This document shows, piece by piece, positions 1 through 7,340 of a stretch of 30,876 bases of DNA (the first letter of the stretch is position 1; each line of letters starts with the position of its first letter). Source of the DNA: CAZOJJ01 sp964580105. Its GTDB lineage: Bacteria > Bacteroidota > Rhodothermia > Rhodothermales > Rubricoccaceae. Made by a program: the position numbers and the translations under genes. The notes beneath the pieces are model-generated. The model saw only the letters and a list, made by a program, of their open reading frames with translations, had not been told where the DNA came from and made no database searches. The stretch is from the NCBI GenBank assembly GCA_964580105.1, contig CAZOJJ010000037.1, positions 1 through 30,876 of the forward strand, in the 5' to 3' direction.

Positions 1-24
1 CAGCGCCTGACGCTGCTCAAGTAG
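1..24 (+). CDS. C-terminal tail of a T9SS-exported protein (partial)
   Basis: The first 24 bases read Q-R-L-T-L-L-K followed by TAG. This is the same heptapeptide that ends the T9SS type A sorting domain at the other end of the window (30383 onward). That domain targets proteins for secretion through the outer membrane by the type IX system, and the family commonly ends in a short hydrophobic stretch plus a basic residue. Only seven codons are visible, so nothing can be said about the passenger protein. The assignment rests on identity with the second copy. Confidence 0.55.
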   Translation, partial: QRLTLLK

Positions 25-45
25 CCAGGAACACGCGGATCAGCG

Positions 46-73
46 GTAGGGGCGCACGGCCGTGCGCCCCTAC
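46..73. repeat. 28-bp perfect palindrome (GTAGGGG family)
   Basis: The half-site GTAGGGGCGCACGG is followed immediately by its exact reverse complement. It lies 22 bp after the T9SS gene stop and could act as a bidirectional terminator. Shorter relatives with GTAGGG-N5-CCCTAC lie at 1158-1174 and 6163-6179, all between genes, which suggests a dispersed palindromic repeat rather than a gene-specific site. The rest of 74-204 shows no coding signal. Confidence 0.75.
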
Positions 74-204
74 TTCCGCTTCGAGGGAACAGCGATCAGC
101 CGGCATCCACCGGCAGGGCAAGCAGGCTACACGGCGCGGCGGGGAGCACCCGACGGAGGCGTCGGAAAAATCGACGGCGACGCGGTCGAGCGCGAGCATG
201 GCGG

Positions 205-1059
205 TCAGGCGTCGGTGACGAGGGAGCGACCGAGGCTCTTGACGGTGAAGACGGGGCATGCGGCGTGCTGGACGACGCGCTCGGTGACGCTGCCGAGGGC
301 GAAGCGGCGGAAGCCGGTCAGCCCGTGCGTCGCCATCACGACGAGGTCGATGGGCTCGGCCTCGGTGGCGCTGAGGACGACGTCGGCCGGGCTGCCGACC
401 TCGACGGTCAGGGCGCCGGTGCGCGCGTCGCCGAGGAGGCGGGCGGCCACCTCCGCCAGCGCCTCGCGGCTGCGCACGAGGACTTCCGGGATCGCTTCGT
501 CCCAGACGAGGCCGAGGCCGTAGGCCTCCGGCGCGAGCGTGGCGGCGACGACGTGGAGGAGGTCCACGCGGGCGTCGTAGAGGTCGGCCAGGGCGCGGGC
601 GTGGCGGAGGGCGTGCTCGCTCCGCGCGGAGAAGTCGACCGGCGCGAGAATGCGCCGGATCGGCGGAGGCGCGGCCGGTTCGTCGCAGGCGCGGACGGTG
701 AGGACGGGGCACGGCGCCTCCCGCACGAGCCGCTCGGCGACGCTGCCGAGGAGCCAGTGCGCGAGCCCCGTCCGGCCGTGCGTCCCGGCCACGATCAGGT
801 CCATGCCGTGCTGCTCGGCGTAGTTCAGCAGCGCCCCGGCCACGGTGTCACCCGTCACCGTAGCCTCGACGAGGCGGAGGCCGTCGGGCGGCGGCAGCGT
901 CACGGCGGGGTCGTCCTGGACCTCGTCCGTCACGGTTTCGGCGTGGACGAGGTGGAGTTCGGCGTCGGTGAGACGGGCGAGGCGGCGGGCGTGGGCGTAC
1001 GCGGCGGCGGCGCAGGGGCCGCGGTCGGTAGGGACGAGGAGGCGGCGAAGAACCAGCAT
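205..1059 (-). CDS. Tandem-domain universal stress protein (UspA family)
   Basis: A 284-residue cytoplasmic protein with two UspA alpha/beta domains, about residues 1-125 and 134-275. The first has the complete ATP-binding signature G-x2-G-x9-G-S (G92, G95, G105, S106). The second has the same layout, but the first glycine is alanine (A243, then G246, G256, S257). Both domains end in the usual CPV(L/F)TV strand. Known two-domain Usp proteins bind ATP and help cells survive starvation or redox stress; no specific partner is visible here. The ATG at 1059 directly precedes the first beta strand. The gene stands alone and diverges from the TauE-like gene. The second site may bind nucleotide more weakly (inference). 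Confidence 0.93.
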   Translation of the reverse strand: MLVLRRLLVPTDRGPCAAAAYAHARRLARLTDAELHLVHAETVTDEVQDDPAVTLPPPDGLRLVEATVTGDTVAGALLNYAEQHGMDLIVAGTHGRTGLAHWLLGSVAERLVREAPCPVLTVRACDEPAAPPPIRRILAPVDFSARSEHALRHARALADLYDARVDLLHVVAATLAPEAYGLGLVWDEAIPEVLVRSREALAEVAARLLGDARTGALTVEVGSPADVVLSATEAEPIDLVVMATHGLTGFRRFALGSVTERVVQHAACPVFTVKSLGRSLVTDA

Positions 1060-1157
1060 GGCAACGGGGGTGAGGTGTCCCGTACGCTACGGCCCGGCGG
1101 GCTCCGTTCCAACCGGACGAGGCCCGGAAAGGCGGCGGGCCGGGGTCGGGCCGGCGT

Positions 1158-1174
1158 GTAGGGCGCACCCCTAC
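1158..1174. repeat. Short GTAGGG-N5-CCCTAC hairpin
   Basis: A 6-bp perfect stem with a 5-nt loop lies in the 188-bp divergent region between the usp gene and the TauE-like gene. It shares the arm sequence of the 28-bp palindrome at 46-73 and the hairpin at 6163-6179, so it looks like an internally shortened copy of that element. The remainder of 1060-1247 presumably holds both promoters, but none is convincing by eye. Confidence 0.5.
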
Positions 1175-1247
1175 GCCCCGAGGCGCGTGCCGCTCGCGGC
1201 CGCCCGGCCCGGCCCGGCGGATCTTTTCCCGTCGTCTCCCCGGCCCC

Positions 1248-1958
1248 ATGCTCGACCTCTCCGTCGTCTTTCTGATCGGCCTGCTCGGCTCCGCGCACTG
1301 CGTTGGGATGTGCGGCGGTTTCGTCGTGGCGCTCGGGCACGCGGGCGGGCGCGGCGACATCCACGGACGCCAGGCAGCCTACTTCCTCGGCAAGACGCTC
1401 ACGTACACCGCCGTCGGCGCCCTGGCCGGCCTCGCGGGCGACGCCGTCGGCATCGCGCTGTCGGGGTTCCAGGGGCTGCTCACGCTCGGGCTGGGGTTCG
1501 TCCTCGTCGGCGTCGGACTGGCGGCGTGCGGGGTGCTGCGCGTGCGGCCGGGCGCGGGCCGTCTCACCGCCCGGGTCGCCGCGTCGCTGGGCGGCGCCGT
1601 CCGGCGGCTGGTGGCGCGGGGCGGCTGGCGCGGGCTCGTCGGCCTCGGCGCGCTCAACGGGCTGCTCCCGTGCGGGCTCGTCTACGCCATGCTCGCCAAG
1701 GCGGCCACGACCGGGAGCGCGCTCGGCGGCGCCCTCACCCTCGCCGTGTTCGGCCTGGCGACGGTGCCCGCCCTCTACGCGACGGGCCTCGCGGGCGCCT
1801 GGCTCCCGCCCCCCCGGCGGCTCGCGCTCCAGCGCCTCGGCGGCGCGTTCGTCGTCGCCCTCGGCCTGCTCACCGCCGCGCGGGCGGCCACGGCGCTGGC
1901 CCTCCTCGACCCGTCCGGCCTGCCGCCCTTCGCGCAGGACGTGCTCTGCCACGGTTGA
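1248..1958 (+). CDS. TauE/SafE-type (DsbD_2, UreH-like) membrane protein
   Basis: A 236-residue integral membrane protein with about six hydrophobic segments. It begins with the hallmark G-S-A-H-C-V-G-M-C-G-G in the first helix (C18, C22) and has a second N-G-L-L-P-C-G motif near residue 140. This matches PF13386, the cytochrome c biogenesis/sulfite exporter-like family often found beside cbb3 oxidase maturation genes, where a role in copper or thiol handling is proposed. The cysteine pair plus the LPCG cysteine fits metal or redox transfer across the inner membrane. The gene converges on the minus-strand cco block with only 5 bp between stops, so it is linked by neighbourhood rather than co-transcribed. 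The exact substrate is unknown. Confidence 0.85.
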   Translation: MLDLSVVFLIGLLGSAHCVGMCGGFVVALGHAGGRGDIHGRQAAYFLGKTLTYTAVGALAGLAGDAVGIALSGFQGLLTLGLGFVLVGVGLAACGVLRVRPGAGRLTARVAASLGGAVRRLVARGGWRGLVGLGALNGLLPCGLVYAMLAKAATTGSALGGALTLAVFGLATVPALYATGLAGAWLPPPRRLALQRLGGAFVVALGLLTAARAATALALLDPSGLPPFAQDVLCHG

Positions 1959-1963
1959 CCCGG

Positions 1964-2344
1964 TCAGGTGCGCTCCTCGTCGAGCCAGGCGAGGGCCTTC
2001 TCCATCGTCCGGAACACGCGCCGGACCCGCCCCGCAGGCGGCTGGCGGCGGAAGATGAGGTGGGCGATGCCCCGGTGCACCTCGTCGGGGACGACGAAGG
2101 CGGAGCGGCCCTCACCCAGCAGCGGAGCGAGGGCGGTGAGCTCCTCCGTGAACCGGTCGAGGTCGTCCGGCGCCACGCTCAGGCCCGTCACGCCGCGCGT
2201 GTCCCAGAGGGCCTGGAAGTCGGGCCGCCAGTCCGGATGGCGGTAGCAGGCGAGCGCCTCTATGGCCGTCTGCACATCCACGGCACCCGTGAGGGTGATC
2301 GTGGCCCGCCGCAGATGGGCATTGACGTCACAGGTGAAGGGCAT
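1964..2344 (-). CDS. Small SpoIIAA/STAS-like protein
   Basis: A 126-residue soluble protein. An N-terminal beta hairpin (ATITLTGAVDV) is followed by a helix, a long region with L-W-D-T-R and V-V-P-D-E motifs, and a C-terminal helix F-R-T-M-E-K-A-L-A-W-L. This order resembles the SpoIIAA-like/STAS proteins (PF11964 type) encoded as single-domain genes in many bacteria, whose partners are mostly unknown. It lies 92 bp beyond the cco operon, on the same strand, after a perfect hairpin that probably ends the operon, so it may be transcribed separately. The fold is inferred from pattern only. The ATG at 2344 gives a compact start. Confidence 0.7.
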   Translation of the reverse strand: MPFTCDVNAHLRRATITLTGAVDVQTAIEALACYRHPDWRPDFQALWDTRGVTGLSVAPDDLDRFTEELTALAPLLGEGRSAFVVPDEVHRGIAHLIFRRQPPAGRVRRVFRTMEKALAWLDEERT

Positions 2345-2407
2345 CCGGGCGGTGAGGGAGAGGGTGGCTCAACCTACGGCCCCGGATGCGATCGGCAAGC
2401 GAACGGC

Positions 2408-2427
2408 CGCCCTTTCAGGAAAGGGCG
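2408..2427 (-). terminator. Probable terminator of the cco operon
   Basis: The arms CGCCCTTTC and GAAAGGGCG form a perfect 9-bp stem with a 2-nt loop (or 8 bp with 4 nt). The hairpin starts 9 bp beyond the stop of the FN3-like gene (2437). No clear U-tract follows, so the termination mechanism is uncertain. Confidence 0.5.
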
Positions 2428-2436
2428 CAGAAGCGC

Positions 2437-3171
2437 TCAGGATCCCAGCAGCGTCGCGGCCAGGACGGCCAGCACCGTCACGACCACCGACAGGATCATC
2501 GTCAGGCCGAGGGCGCGCACCTCGGCTGCACTCGGGATGGTGTCCTCCCGGTCGATGAAGGGGACGAGGTCGCGGGCGGCTTCGTCCTCGGCCTGGCGGC
2601 GCAGCGCCTCCCTGCGCGCCTCGGCCTGGGCCGCCTCGACGGCCGCGCGGTAGCCGTCCACGGCGGCGTCGGGGGCGGTGTGAAAGCGGCCGTAGGGGCT
2701 CCAGCGCGTGACGCCGTCGGGGGTCGTGGCGCGGAGGCGCCAGAACAGCCGGGCGGGCGTAGCGGGCAGCAAGCCGGTGAGTACGACCTCGGTGGCGGCG
2801 CCCAGAGAGAGGGTGAGCACGTGGCGGCGGAACGAGCGGTCGGGCGAAAGCTGGACGGCGTAGCCGGTGGCGCCGGGCACACCCTCCCACCGCAGCGGCA
2901 CGGCGGCCGGGTCCACGAGGGCGCCGCCCAGCGGAGCGAGCGGGCGCGGCGGCTCGGCGTCGGTCGGGCGCACGTGCGCCTCGGCCCAGGCGGTGAAGCC
3001 CGGCACCGACGCCCAGGCCACCGCATCCTTGTCCACCCGGACGAACGCTTCGGGATCGGGCCAGGCCACCTCGGGCAAGGCGACGGAGGATTCGGCCGAG
3101 GCGGAAGGGGTCGAGGGCACGGCAGGATTCGGAGCGGGCGCGGGGCGCGGTCCAGCAGGGGTAGGCATCAT
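2437..3171 (-). CDS. Tail-anchored FN3-like protein of the cco operon
   Basis: A 244-residue protein I do not recognise by name. Residues 1-40 are a Pro/Ala/Ser-rich linker. About 84-166 look like one fibronectin type III sandwich (P-L-R-W-E, G-A-T-G-Y-A-V-Q, R-L-F-W-R-L-R-A, W-S-P-Y-G-R-F). Residues 178-205 form a charged Ala/Arg/Glu helix, and 223-244 form one hydrophobic segment reaching the C-terminus. With no signal peptide this suggests a tail-anchored membrane protein with a cytoplasmic FN3 domain. Twelve bases separate it from ccoS upstream, so co-transcription with the copper ATPase genes is likely. A role in cbb3 oxidase assembly is inference from position. Two ATG codons in tandem (3171, 3168) make either start possible. 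Confidence 0.75.
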   Translation of the reverse strand: MMPTPAGPRPAPAPNPAVPSTPSASAESSVALPEVAWPDPEAFVRVDKDAVAWASVPGFTAWAEAHVRPTDAEPPRPLAPLGGALVDPAAVPLRWEGVPGATGYAVQLSPDRSFRRHVLTLSLGAATEVVLTGLLPATPARLFWRLRATTPDGVTRWSPYGRFHTAPDAAVDGYRAAVEAAQAEARREALRRQAEDEAARDLVPFIDREDTIPSAAEVRALGLTMILSVVVTVLAVLAATLLGS

Positions 3172-3183
3172 GGTCGTGGTGGG

Positions 3184-3345
3184 TCAGGGACGGCCCACGT
3201 CGGCGGGTTCGTCGTCGAGGAGGATGCGGAGGGCGGGCGTCTCGACGTCGTCGAACTGGCCGTCGCGGACGGCCCAGCGGAAGGCGGCCACACCGGCAGC
3301 GCCGAGCGCGAGCGCGAGGGGCACGAGGACGTAGAGGACGTTCAC
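3184..3345 (-). CDS. ccoS: Cbb3 oxidase maturation protein CcoS
   Basis: A 53-residue protein with a GTG start at 3345 that overlaps the ccoI stop by four bases (GTGA), a translational-coupling arrangement. Residues 2-22 form one transmembrane helix (start M-N-V-L-Y-V-L-V-P). They are followed by the family signature F-R-W-A-V-R-D-G-Q-F-D-D-V-E-T-P-A at about 22-38. CcoS is a small inner-membrane protein required for cofactor (copper/heme) insertion into the CcoN subunit of cbb3 cytochrome oxidase. Its place directly after ccoI matches the classic fixGHIS/ccoGHIS order. The short acidic C-terminus is normal for the family. Confidence 0.93.
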   Translation of the reverse strand: MNVLYVLVPLALALGAAGVAAFRWAVRDGQFDDVETPALRILLDDEPADVGRP

Positions 3346-5870
3346 GGCAGCGAGGCGTGGGGAGAGCGGAGGGCGGAATGCGGGGTACGGAAGGAGGGCT
3401 GCAGCAGCAAGAGGGCCACCACCAGCAGCGACGAGAGCGGCATGGCGACGGCGGCGACGAGCGGCGTCACGAGGCCGGCGAGGGCGGCGCCGGCGCCGGC
3501 AGCGTTGTACGCGAGCGAGAGGCCCAGCGTGCGGCGGATCGTCCGCATCACGGCGCGGGCGCCGTCGAGCAGGACGGCCAGCGGCGCGAGGCCGGGGCGC
3601 GTCAGGAACACGTCGGCCGCGACGAGGCTGGCCGTCGCCCCCCCACCGACGGCGACGCCCACGTCCGCGGCCTGGAGCGCGGCAGCGTCGTTGACGCCGT
3701 CGCCCACCATCAGCACCACGCGGCCCTCGGCGCGGAGGGCCGCGACGGCGGCGCGCTTGGCCTCCGGCGAGACGCCGCCCCGGGCGCGCTCCGGCGCGAT
3801 CCCCAGCCGCCGCGCCACCGCCGCGACGGCCTCGGGGTGGTCGCCCGAGAGGAGGTACACCTGCTTGCCCTCGCGCTCCAGCGCGCGCACGAGCGGGGCC
3901 GCGTCGTCGCGCAGCCGGTCGCCCACGGACAGCACCGCGACGACGCGCCCGTCCCGCGCTACGACGACGGGCGTGTGCCCCTCGGCGGCGTAGCGGGCGA
4001 CGGCCCCGGCGAAGGCGTCGGGCATCCGACAGTCCGAAACGAGCGCGCCGCCCGGCCGGCCCACCGCCACGCAGCGCGCCCCGACCCACCCGCGTACGCC
4101 CTCGCCCGGAATGGACTCGAAGCCCTCCACGACGAGGTCGTCCACCGGGCCGCGCGCACGGACGAGGGCGGCGGCAATCGGGTGGTTCGCGTGCGCTTCG
4201 AGCGCCGCGGCGAGGCCGAGGGCGTCTTCGTCGCCCGTCAGGTCCGTCAGCGCCATCGCGCCCTCGGTGAGCGTGCCCGTCTTGTCGAGCACGACGGTGT
4301 CCACCTCGGTGAGCCGCTGCGTGGCCTCGTCGGACTTGACGAAGAGGCCGGCCCGCGCTGCGCGCCCGGCGGCGACGGCCATCGCCAGCGGCGTCGCCAT
4401 GCCGAGGGCGCACGGGCACGTGATGACGAGGAGCGCGGCGACGTGCGGCGCGATCCGGCTCGGGTCGAGGACGGCCCACAGCCCGGCCGTGACCACCGCC
4501 AGCGTGAGCACGGCCCATACGAAGTAGCCGCCGAGCCGGTCGGCCAGCAGCACCACGGGCGCCCGCGCGCCGTCGGCGTCGCGGACCCAGGCGAGGAGCC
4601 GGCCCACGCGCGTGGCCTCGCCGGCGGCCTCGACGCGGACGCGGAGCGGGGCCGACAGGTTCGTCGCGCCCGCCTGCACGCGGTCCCCGAGGCCGACCGC
4701 CTCGGGGCGGCTCTCGCCCGTCAGCACGGCGTTGTTGAGGCGGCTCTCCCCCTCGGCCACGGTGCCGTCCACCGGGATCACCTCGCCCGCCGGCACCTCG
4801 ACGAGGTCGCCGCGCCGCACCTCGTCCACGCGGACGACCGCGATGCCGTCGGGGCCAACGCGACGGGCCATCGAGGGGATGAGGGCGAGGAGGCGCTCGG
4901 AGGCCTCGCCCGCGAGGCGGCGGCTGCGGAGCTGGAGCCACCGCGCCGTCAGCAGCGCGGCGATCAGCACGGCGAGGGAGTCGAACCACACGGCGCCGTG
5001 GCCGGTGACCGTCGCCCACGCGCTATGCCCGAAGCCGACGGCCAGGCCGAGCGCAATGGGCGTATCCATGTGGAGCCGGCGAACGTCCCGCGCGGCCCAC
5101 GCCATGCGCAGCGAGGCCCAGGCGCGCTGGAAGAACGGCGCGCCGCCGTAGGCGAGCGCCGGAGCGGTGAGGAGGAGGCTGACCCACCGAGCCGCCGCCG
5201 CGAGGCCGGTTTCGGCCGCACCCTCCAGGCCGGCGTAGAGCGCGAAGGCGACGAGCATCACGTTGCCCGCCAGCGCCCAGGCCACGCCCATGCGGACGAG
5301 CAGCTTCCGCTCCGCCTCGGTGCGCTGCCCGACCCCCTCGCGGCGCGCGGGCCGAGCGGCATAACCGAACCGCGCGAGCCACGCGGCCACGGCCGAGAGC
5401 CTGACGCGCTCGGGGTCGAAGCGGAGGTGGAGGCGGGCGCGCGGCAGGTCCAGCCGCGCCTGCGCGACCCCGTCCAGCTCGAAGGGCATCCGCTCGACGA
5501 GCCAGACGCACGCGGCGCAGTGCACACCGTCCACGAACAGCTCGACGGCGCGCTGGCCGCCGTCGGCCGGGCGCGTCTCCTCGGCGAGGAAACGCGGCGC
5601 GTCGAGTTCGGAAACCTGGAGGGCGTCCGGGGCGACGGGCCGGACCGGCGTCGTGCCGGGTGCAAGGCGCTGGAGGCGGTAGTACGTCTCGCCAAGGCCC
5701 GCCGCACCGAGGGCATCGTGGACGACGGCGCAGCCGGTGCAGCAGAACGCCGCCCCGTCACGGACGACGGGGCGCGGCCCGACGGGCAGGCCGCAGTGAA
5801 GGCACGGCGCATCCGGCCGGACGGGCGGGGCGGGCGGGGTGTGCCGGATATCGGTGACCGCTCCGGGCAT
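3342..5870 (-). CDS. ccoI: Copper-translocating P1B-type ATPase CcoI/FixI
   Basis: An 842-residue ATPase that exports copper for assembly of cbb3 oxidase. An N-terminal metal-binding head has C-L-H-C (23, 26) and C-C-T-G-C (43, 44, 47), followed by a heavy-metal domain with G-V-H-C-A-A-C (C118, C121). The T-G-E-S actuator motif lies near 384, the metal-channel C-P-C at 485-487, the phosphorylation site D529-K-T-G-T-L-T, and G-D-G-V-N-D near residue 735. The Cys-rich head is typical of the CcoI/FixI group. I place the start at ATG 5870, where it overlaps the upstream stop (TGATG); the frame is open 40 codons further but that stretch reads as noise. The last 17 or so residues (Ser/His/Pro-rich) are encoded by an intergenic-type repeat and look like a recent extension. 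The structural ccoNOP genes are not in this window. Confidence 0.95.
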   Translation of the reverse strand: MPGAVTDIRHTPPAPPVRPDAPCLHCGLPVGPRPVVRDGAAFCCTGCAVVHDALGAAGLGETYYRLQRLAPGTTPVRPVAPDALQVSELDAPRFLAEETRPADGGQRAVELFVDGVHCAACVWLVERMPFELDGVAQARLDLPRARLHLRFDPERVRLSAVAAWLARFGYAARPARREGVGQRTEAERKLLVRMGVAWALAGNVMLVAFALYAGLEGAAETGLAAAARWVSLLLTAPALAYGGAPFFQRAWASLRMAWAARDVRRLHMDTPIALGLAVGFGHSAWATVTGHGAVWFDSLAVLIAALLTARWLQLRSRRLAGEASERLLALIPSMARRVGPDGIAVVRVDEVRRGDLVEVPAGEVIPVDGTVAEGESRLNNAVLTGESRPEAVGLGDRVQAGATNLSAPLRVRVEAAGEATRVGRLLAWVRDADGARAPVVLLADRLGGYFVWAVLTLAVVTAGLWAVLDPSRIAPHVAALLVITCPCALGMATPLAMAVAAGRAARAGLFVKSDEATQRLTEVDTVVLDKTGTLTEGAMALTDLTGDEDALGLAAALEAHANHPIAAALVRARGPVDDLVVEGFESIPGEGVRGWVGARCVAVGRPGGALVSDCRMPDAFAGAVARYAAEGHTPVVVARDGRVVAVLSVGDRLRDDAAPLVRALEREGKQVYLLSGDHPEAVAAVARRLGIAPERARGGVSPEAKRAAVAALRAEGRVVLMVGDGVNDAAALQAADVGVAVGGGATASLVAADVFLTRPGLAPLAVLLDGARAVMRTIRRTLGLSLAYNAAGAGAALAGLVTPLVAAVAMPLSSLLVVALLLLQPSFRTPHSALRSPHASLP

Positions 5871-6058
5871 CAGCGGGCGTACGGCGCGTCCTCGACGAGT
5901 TGGGCGCCGCCGTCCGAGTTCGCCATGACGGCAGTAAACACGGCCATGCCGACGCTCATCGACAGGAGCAGGACGACGAACAGCGGCCACGCGACGTGGG
6001 GCGGCACGAGCGGTTCACGGCGCGGGCGCGGCGCCGGATCGGGGAGAGACGGGAGCAC
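5870..6058 (-). CDS. Short FixH/CcoH-like membrane protein
   Basis: A 62-residue product with one transmembrane segment (about 23-45, V-A-W-P-L-F-V-V-L-L-L-S). A short polar tail ends V-E-D-A-P-Y-A-R. Its stop overlaps the ccoI start by one base, so the two are probably translationally coupled. FixH/CcoH, the gene normally preceding ccoI, starts with W-P-W/F-hydrophobic and a V-x-x-D-Y-Y motif after the helix, followed by a periplasmic domain of about 100 residues. Here only the helix and a degenerate version of the motif remain. It is therefore either a minimal FixH or a truncated one. The GTG start at 6058 is uncertain; a later GTG lies in frame. Confidence 0.6.
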   Translation of the reverse strand: MLPSLPDPAPRPRREPLVPPHVAWPLFVVLLLSMSVGMAVFTAVMANSDGGAQLVEDAPYAR

Positions 6059-6162
6059 GGGAGCCGGTGCAGGTGGGAGACGACTCCAAGCTCTCCTTCT
6101 TTCCGCCCGGCCCCTGCGAGCGCCGACACGCCGGCCTCCGCCGGGCGGGCGCGATCCTCCGT

Positions 6163-6179
6163 GTAGGGCCGTCCCCTAC
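6163..6179. repeat. GTAGGG-N5-CCCTAC hairpin, third copy
   Basis: A 6-bp stem and 5-nt loop lie in the 282-bp intergenic stretch 6059-6340, related to the elements at 46-73 and 1158-1174. An alternative overlapping 7-bp stem (CCGTCCC at 6169-6175 with GGGACGG at 6185-6191) could compete with it. Apart from this, and presumably the promoter of the cco operon, I see nothing in the stretch. Confidence 0.5.
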
Positions 6180-6340
6180 GTCCTGGGACGGCCGGCCCCG
6201 TTCGGAGACCAGCACGCGCGTTCGGACCCCATGCATCGACCATGCGTCCGGCCGAGCCATCCGGGACGCAACGAAGGAGCTACAGCGACGGCCGTGCGGC
6301 AGGGTGGCCCTACGCCCACCAGACGGTGCAGTCCACACCC

Positions 6341-6565
6341 TCAGCCGTCGCCGAGTTCTTTGGCGAAGAGCCGGACGTCCCCGTCGTCCAGGCGGATGAG
6401 CCCCTCGAAACCAAAGCCGAGGCGGCCGAGCGGCCGGATCGACGCGGCGTTATCGAGCGACGTGATGGCGAAGACCCGGCGCAGGCCGAGGACGTCGCGC
6501 GCGTGCGCCAGGACGGCCTCGGCCTGCTCGCGGACGCGCCGGCGAGGGGTGTCCGGGATGGTCAT
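6341..6565 (-). pseudogene. Remnant of a GNAT acetyltransferase (C-terminal half)
   Basis: A 74-residue frame matching only the last part of a GNAT N-acetyltransferase. It has the helix E-Q-A-E-A-V-L-A-H-A, the strand L-R-R-V-F-A-I-T, the conserved D-N-A-A-S-I-R-P-L helix and the L-G-F-G-F-E-G strand ending V-R-L-F-A-K-E-L. The N-terminal half and the acetyl-CoA pyrophosphate loop (Q/R-x-x-G-x-G/A) are missing; the residual R-R-R-V-R-E-Q-A may be its decayed edge. It nevertheless has an ATG overlapping the methyltransferase stop (ATGA), so it could be translated by coupling. Family members usually have 150-190 residues, hence the pseudogene call. Enzymatic activity is unlikely. Confidence 0.65.
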
Positions 6566-7311
6566 GTGCGCCCCGGCTTGCGGCCGATGAACACCTCCAG
6601 CGGTCGCCCCACCTCCGAATGGTGAAACGCCACGACCTCCGGCTCGAAGCCCGCCTCGGCGAGCCATCGGAGCCAGTCGGCCCGGGCGAAGAGGCCCTCG
6701 ACGTGCCGGTCGTGCTCGGCGCGGACCGTGCCGTCCGCCTCGCGGAGGAGGAGGGCGTAGTCCACGACGTAGGTCGAGTCCGAGGGGTCTGGGTCCCACG
6801 TCCACTCCAGGTAGCGGAGACCGCGCCCGTCGCCGTCGTGGCCGCCGTGGTCGGTGCCCGGCACGAACGTCTCGCGGACGTGGTCCGGCGCGAAGAGAGC
6901 CGCACCGCCGGGCCGTGTGTGGAGAAAGGCCGTCGCCATCGCCCGGCGGAGGTCGGCCTCGGTGGTCATGTACGCCACGGCGTCGTGGACGAACACGGCG
7001 TCGAAGGTGCGGCCGAGGCGGACGGTCCGCATGTCGCCGTCCAGGTGCTCGCACTCGGGGTTGAGCGCACGGCTGACGGCGCGCATCCCCTCCGACGGCT
7101 CGACGAGCGTCAGGCGGGCGTGCGCCTTCAGGTGCGAGGCGTTGTTGCCCCCGCCACTGCCGAGTTCGAGGATCGTCGTGACCGCCCCCTCCACGGCCCC
7201 AAGGAGGGCCCGGTGGTAGCACGCAGCCTCCTCGGCGTAGTCCTCGGGCGCCGAGAGCAGCGGCCACCAGGCGGCGAGGTCGGTGTAGAGGGCGGGAGGC
7301 GCGTCGGTCAT
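6562..7311 (-). CDS. Class I SAM-dependent methyltransferase
   Basis: A 249-residue soluble enzyme. Motif I is I-L-E-L-G-S-G-G-G-N-N (about 47-57) and motif II L-T-L-V-E-P-S-E-G-M. The acidic D-G-D-M-R-T-V loop near 94, then F-D-A-V-F-V-H-D-A-V and G-G-A-A-L-F-A-P-D, complete the Rossmann fold. The C-terminal half has W-T-W-D-P-D-P and a lid helix, as in Methyltransf_25/11-type enzymes. The acceptor cannot be told from sequence. I chose ATG 7311 because the longer open frame upstream lies over the neighbouring hydrolase gene. It sits 29 bp after the hydrolase and overlaps the GNAT remnant, so the three may be one transcript. Confidence 0.88.
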   Translation of the reverse strand: MTDAPPALYTDLAAWWPLLSAPEDYAEEAACYHRALLGAVEGAVTTILELGSGGGNNASHLKAHARLTLVEPSEGMRAVSRALNPECEHLDGDMRTVRLGRTFDAVFVHDAVAYMTTEADLRRAMATAFLHTRPGGAALFAPDHVRETFVPGTDHGGHDGDGRGLRYLEWTWDPDPSDSTYVVDYALLLREADGTVRAEHDRHVEGLFARADWLRWLAEAGFEPEVVAFHHSEVGRPLEVFIGRKPGRT

Positions 7312-7340
7312 GGAAGACGGTGACCGGTCGTCGAGGGGGA

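Noticed and set aside
5871..5990. Longer start for ccoI at 5990
   Set aside because: The extra 40 residues are Arg-rich and unlike the family. They overlap the FixH-like gene, whose stop overlaps the preferred ATG.
3357..6590. Very long plus-strand frame antisense to ccoI, and similar long frames opposite smc, rpsB and fabF
   Set aside because: High GC removes stop codons from shadow frames. The products are Arg/Gly/Pro/His-rich without motifs, while the opposite strand has clear family signatures.
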